From: Bacillota bacterium
GTDB lineage: Bacteria; Bacillota; Clostridia; Acetivibrionales; JAFADI01
Assembly: GCA_023424965.1 (NCBI GenBank)
Contig: JAFADI010000062.1
Location: 1-64,000, forward strand
Length of the DNA stretch: 64,000 nucleotides
Reading direction: 5' to 3'
Made by a program: the position numbers and the translations under genes. Below, piece by piece: positions 60,566-64,000 of this stretch. A model generated the notes under the pieces. The model was given only the letters and a program-made list of their open reading frames with translations. It had not been told where the DNA came from and did not search any database. Within the stretch, counting starts at the first letter, position 1; every line of letters starts with the position of its first letter.

Positions 60566-61502
60566 AATTCCCGTATACGCTGAAGTACTGTCTGGCCTTC
60601 GTCAAATCGCTCATGATCACTGCTTTCAGCTCTTCGATGGTATCGCACTTTTTCTCATCGCGTATTTTTTTCAGGAAGAAGACTTCAATCTTTTTCCCGT
60701 AGATATCCTTTTCAAAATCGATGATATGGGTCTCCACCGTGAGGTTTTTCTGGTCCTCAAAGGTGGGATTGTAGCCTATGTTGGTAATGCTTTCGTAAAG
60801 CCTGTCCTCCAGCATGGTCTTGGTTATGTATACCCCATTGTGAGGAAGGATGAGGTAGCCCTCAGGACAGATGTTGGCGGTAGGAAAGCCGATGGTATTG
60901 CCGACACGCCGGCCACTCACCACATCCGCAGTAATGGAATAGTGCCTGCCCAGCAGCTTGAATACTGAATCCATTTTCCCTTTGGCCACGTATTGCCTTA
61001 TTTTTGTACTGCTCACCACCTCATCGTCAATCTTGATGGGGGGGATTGCAATGACATGAAATTTATATTTTTTCCCCAATTCCTTCAGCAGATTTATGTC
61101 ACCTTTGCCCTGGTAGCCAAAACGGTAGTCAAAGCCCGCTACGGCGATTTTAACTTTCAGTTTTTCCACAAGCACCTTTTTGACGAACTCCTCCGGCTCC
61201 ATCCTGGAATAGTTTTCGTCAAACACGTCAAAGTACAGGTAGTTCAAAGCCGTCTCCCCCAGCAGCTCGATTTTTTTGCTCTCTTTGGTTAGAAGGGGAG
61301 TAAATAATTTTTTTCTCAATATGTTTTCCGGGTGCTTTGTAAAGGTGTAAACAACGCTTTTAAAACCATTCAGCTTGGATTCCCTTATCAGGATGTTGAT
61401 GAGGGACATATGGCCGATGTGCAGGCCGTCAAAATTCCCAAGCCCCACTCCGGTGCATTCTTCCATCGGTTTCGTATTTTGAGCCCCATATAAAACTTCC
61501 AT
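60564..61502 (-). CDS. ribF: Bifunctional riboflavin kinase/FAD synthetase
   Basis: RibF makes FMN and FAD. The 312-residue protein has the adenylyltransferase motif VGLGNFDGLHIGHMSLI and SSTKIRQYV, then the kinase region GRRVGNTIGFPTANI and NIGYNPTF, ending VETHIIDFEKDIYGK. ATG 61502 follows GGAGAG; a start 18 bases upstream is less likely. It ends the rbfA-nrnA-truB-ribF group. Confidence 0.96.
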   Translation of the reverse strand: MEVLYGAQNTKPMEECTGVGLGNFDGLHIGHMSLINILIRESKLNGFKSVVYTFTKHPENILRKKLFTPLLTKESKKIELLGETALNYLYFDVFDENYSRMEPEEFVKKVLVEKLKVKIAVAGFDYRFGYQGKGDINLLKELGKKYKFHVIAIPPIKIDDEVVSSTKIRQYVAKGKMDSVFKLLGRHYSITADVVSGRRVGNTIGFPTANICPEGYLILPHNGVYITKTMLEDRLYESITNIGYNPTFEDQKNLTVETHIIDFEKDIYGKKIEVFFLKKIRDEKKCDTIEELKAVIMSDLTKARQYFSVYGN

Positions 61503-61535
61503 AACAATCTCTCCAGACATTCTCTCTTCTTGGTA

Positions 61536-62453
61536 TTACACAAACAGTTTTTTTGATTTGAGCATCAGCTCCTGGTTGCTCATGAAGGTTTCCCCCAGGG
61601 CAAAGAAGCTGTTGTTTTCATCATAAACGGTTAACGTCTCTCCCGGCTGAAATTCCCGGTTCTTCAACCCCACCCTCGCCCCGTTGGCCAGCTTTCTTGA
61701 AGCCCCGGCGTCAAGCTGGAGCCTTTTCATCGCTCTGAAAGCCGAGTCCACAGGAAGCATTCTGGTTTTCAGAGACCCGCTTTCCGCAAGCTCTCCCAGT
61801 TCTTCCACCGTCACTGCAGAAGCAATATCAAACTCTCCGGCTTTAAGCCTCACAAGGAAGGACATATGCCCTCCGCAGCCCAGCCGCTCCCCTGCATCCG
61901 CGCAAAGCGTCCTGATGTATGTGCCTTTGGAACAGTGAACGTCAAACAGGATTTTCACTGTTCCGGAGATCTCCCGCTTAATATTTATTATTTCAAGGGA
62001 AAAAATCTCAACTTCCCTGGGTTCGCGTTCCACCGTCACACCCTCGCGGGCCAGCTCATATAGCTTTTTACCGCCGATCTTAACGGCGGAATACATGGGC
62101 GGCACCTGCCGGTATCTGCCGATGAAGGTTTTCAAGGCCTTACGGATATCCTCGTCCGTTACATCCACCGTCCCTGACGCCAGCACCTCACCGGTGTGGT
62201 CCTGGGTATCGGTGGCAATTCCGAGGGTCAGTTCCGCCCTGTACAGCTTGTCCTTATCCACCATGTATTCAATGGCTTTTGTGGCCTGCCCCACACATAC
62301 TGTCAGCACTCCCGTGGCCGCAGGGTCCAGCGTTCCCGTATGGCCTATCCTTTTTATTTTAAGCACCTTCCTCAGGTATCCCACCACATCAAAGGATGTC
62401 ATTCCGGGAGGCTTGAGAACATTCAGAATTCCTCCAAGTTCATTCGCAGGCAT
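61536..62453 (-). CDS. truB: tRNA pseudouridine-55 synthase
   Basis: TruB makes pseudouridine at position 55 of tRNA. The 305-residue enzyme has the KPPGMTSFDVVGYLRK start and the catalytic aspartate in RIGHTGTLDPAATGVL, plus CSKGTYIRTLCADAGERLG (quoted in full, 19). The C-terminal PUA-like region is shorter. ATG 62453 follows GAAGGGA. Confidence 0.96.
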   Translation of the reverse strand: MPANELGGILNVLKPPGMTSFDVVGYLRKVLKIKRIGHTGTLDPAATGVLTVCVGQATKAIEYMVDKDKLYRAELTLGIATDTQDHTGEVLASGTVDVTDEDIRKALKTFIGRYRQVPPMYSAVKIGGKKLYELAREGVTVEREPREVEIFSLEIINIKREISGTVKILFDVHCSKGTYIRTLCADAGERLGCGGHMSFLVRLKAGEFDIASAVTVEELGELAESGSLKTRMLPVDSAFRAMKRLQLDAGASRKLANGARVGLKNREFQPGETLTVYDENNSFFALGETFMSNQELMLKSKKLFV

Positions 62454-62534
62454 TGTATTTCCCTTCGAAATTATTTATTTAAGCATAGGAATTTATAAAA
62501 CCTAATCTTTGTAAATTTCTATGCTGGGGTTTAG

Positions 62535-62622
62535 AAAGGGGAATCCCCTTTCTCGTATTAAGGAGGGTGCTCAGGATGCATAGCATCCGTCGAAGGGAAC
62601 CATAGGGTTCCCTAGCGACCAA
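62535..62622. repeat. Intergenic hairpin array with GGATGCATAG...GCGACCA motif
   Basis: Three short stems in tandem: GAAAGGGGA/TCCCCTTTC (62534-62552), GGATGC/GCATCC around CATA (62574-62588) and GGGAACC/GGTTCCC (62594-62612) inside GTCG...CGAC. AGGATGCATAG (62573-62583) and GCGACCA (62615-62621) also flank the hairpin in the element at 35756-35893, so the two share a family. Confidence 0.55.
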
Positions 62623-62636
62623 GAAAATTTGCCTTT

Positions 62637-63629
62637 TTATGATTCATGAACAGAGTGAATTTTCTTGGGTTTCAGGGCTTTCCTTATGTCTTCCAGAAGC
62701 CTTGGCTTGATTGCGTCCAGAGGTTCCATTACGGTACAGCCTGCAGCCCTTATATGGCCTCCGCCTCCGTAGGCAGCGGCGATGGCCGACACATCCACAT
62801 AGGCTTTGGACCTGAAGTTTAATTTTATCTCGCCGCTGTCCTTTTGCCTGAACATCACCGCAACCTCGACACCATTGACGTTTCTCCCCAGGTTGACGAT
62901 GCCGTCACAATCCTCATCTGCGGCACCCACTTTTTGCATTATTTCATCGGTCACCGTAATATAGGCCACCCTTCCGTCTTCCAGCAATTCCAGCGTATTG
63001 ATGGCATTTCCCATAAGCCGGAGCTTCTCAAGGGACATGGCATCAAAAACCCGTTGTGAGATTTCCGCCACCTGTACTCCTTTATTTATCAGCTCTCCTG
63101 CGATCTGATGGGTCACGGCGGTGGTATTTCCGAACCTGAAGCCTCCGGTGTCGGTAGTGATGGCCACATACAGGCAGGTGGCAATGTCGAGATCCATATC
63201 AATACCCATTTTTTTAATCATCCGGTAAACGATCTCTCCCACCGCGGAAGAGGCCGTATGGACATAATTATAGAAGCCGAAGCCGGAATTGGTCCGGTGA
63301 TGGTCGATATTTACCGTTATGCCGGCAGCTTCGAACAATGGGGCCCTTTTCCCAAGCCTGCCCATGTCTCCCGTGTCCAGAGCCACTACCACATCATATG
63401 TACCGCTGTCATTACCATAGACCCTTGTCATCTCCCTACCCGGCAGAAAGTCGTATATGTACGGAATTTTCTCTTCCAGCACAATATCGACAGACTTGGA
63501 AAGCTTGCGAAGGGCCAGTCCAAGAGCCAGGCATGAGCCCAGGGCATCACCGTCGGCTGAAACATGAGGCAGAATGCAAATGGTTCCTGCCTCTTTTAAT
63601 ATGGACATGATTTTATTTAGTTCCATCAT
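62637..63629 (-). CDS. nrnA: DHH-family nanoRNase/pAp phosphatase
   Basis: NrnA degrades short oligoribonucleotides and removes phosphate from pAp. The 330-residue product has the DHH signature NIDHHRTNSGFGF, metal residues in HVSADGDALGSCLALG and ALDTGDMGRLG, and the C-terminal DHHA1 motif GGGGHIRAAGC. It overlaps the end of rbfA by about 17 bases; the start may be ATG 63629 or 63626. Confidence 0.95.
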   Translation of the reverse strand: MMELNKIMSILKEAGTICILPHVSADGDALGSCLALGLALRKLSKSVDIVLEEKIPYIYDFLPGREMTRVYGNDSGTYDVVVALDTGDMGRLGKRAPLFEAAGITVNIDHHRTNSGFGFYNYVHTASSAVGEIVYRMIKKMGIDMDLDIATCLYVAITTDTGGFRFGNTTAVTHQIAGELINKGVQVAEISQRVFDAMSLEKLRLMGNAINTLELLEDGRVAYITVTDEIMQKVGAADEDCDGIVNLGRNVNGVEVAVMFRQKDSGEIKLNFRSKAYVDVSAIAAAYGGGGHIRAAGCTVMEPLDAIKPRLLEDIRKALKPKKIHSVHES

Positions 63630-63972
63630 CGTTTTTCACCGTTTCGTTAATGAGCTTTGTCAAATACACCCCGTGTTCAATGGAGTTGTCCAGTTCAAAT
63701 TGTATTTCAGGCGTATACCGGAGCTGCACCCTGTGGCCTATTTCCCGCCGGATGAAGCCTGCCGCGCTCTTTAGCGCACTCAATGCGTTTTTCTTATCCT
63801 CTTCATTTCCCAGGACACTGATAAAAACCTTTGCATATCTCAAATCCTTCGTTACATTTGCCGATACAATACTGACCATTTTGGGGAGCCTGGGGTCTTT
63901 CAGCTCATTTTGCACGATTTCACTTATTTCTTTTCTCACTTCTTCAGATATCCTGTTTATCCTATCAACCAT
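63613..63972 (-). CDS. rbfA: Ribosome-binding factor A
   Basis: RbfA aids 30S maturation at the 16S 5' helix. The 119-residue KH-fold protein begins MVDRINRISEEVRKEISEIV (20 residues), with LKDPRLPKMVSIV and GFIRREIGHRVQLRYTPEI. ATG 63972 follows GAGGAGG. It overlaps nrnA, so translation is coupled. In related genomes infB lies upstream, beyond the window edge. Confidence 0.96.
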   Translation of the reverse strand: MVDRINRISEEVRKEISEIVQNELKDPRLPKMVSIVSANVTKDLRYAKVFISVLGNEEDKKNALSALKSAAGFIRREIGHRVQLRYTPEIQFELDNSIEHGVYLTKLINETVKNDDGTK

Positions 63973-64000
63973 AAAAGCGCCTCCTCAATATGTTTGGGCT

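Overview
The window looks like chromosomal DNA from an anaerobic, hydrogen-metabolising member of the Clostridia (Firmicutes). The grounds are the complete [FeFe]-hydrogenase maturation set (hydE, hydF, hydG with a TM1266-type regulator and aspartase), the SCIFF peptide with its radical SAM maturase, the clostridial dgt / dnaG-rpoD / trmK-nif3 neighbourhoods, M-box and lysine riboswitches in Gram-positive arrangements, strong purine-rich ribosome binding sites, and frequent TTG/GTG starts. Nearly all genes lie on the minus strand. No rRNA, CRISPR array, prophage or intact transposase gene was seen. Gene order argues for one ordinary chromosomal segment with a few accessory insertions.

Layout. 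1-3050: a truncated secreted-protein gene, an M-box (Mg2+) riboswitch driving corA, a small repeat protein, a YbaK-type editing protein and small membrane proteins. 3053-11012: the H-cluster maturation operon on the minus strand, read as TM1266 regulator, ECF S-component, hydG, hydE, aspA, hydF, cysteine desulfurase. Two similar structured leaders with intrinsic terminators precede the ECF gene and hydG, and a 177-bp palindromic element has landed on the ECF stop codon. 11122-15311: a lipoprotein, RNase P RNA, nif3 and trmK. 15435-22339: a DeoR-controlled sugar operon (binding-protein ABC transporter, PfkB kinase, class II aldolase, aldo/keto reductase). 22738-27657: two tRNAs, a ferritin-like protein, rpoD (interrupted by an in-frame TAA), dnaG, dgt. 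27760-30142: an HD-GYP protein, a repeat-rich intergenic region and a small membrane protein. 30193-32288: panBCD. 32653-41410: secF-secD, an HD hydrolase, a gamma-carbonic-anhydrase-like protein, SCIFF and its maturase, a YrzE-like protein, yajC, tgt and queA. 41548-45418: lysine riboswitch and asd-dapA-dapB-ACT. 45532-57328: a diguanylate cyclase, two MacAB/HlyD-type ABC export systems (one under a TetR regulator with two matching operators) and an FAD reductase. 57405-60521: a zinc-ribbon protein, a fucose-isomerase-like protein and ThiT. 60564-63972: ribF, truB, nrnA, rbfA.

How the genes work together. The hyd genes build the H-cluster: HydG makes the Fe(CO)CN synthon, HydE processes it, HydF is the scaffold GTPase, and AspA may supply ammonium for the bridging dithiomethylamine. 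panBCD makes pantothenate. asd/dapA/dapB is the lysine/diaminopimelate branch under lysine feedback. SecDF/YajC serve protein export next to the tRNA queuosine genes.

Most noteworthy are the TAA codon replacing a near-invariant tyrosine of the primary sigma factor, the paired unrecognised leaders in the hydrogenase operon, a DUF3343-like domain fused to HydE, and several families of palindromic intergenic elements.
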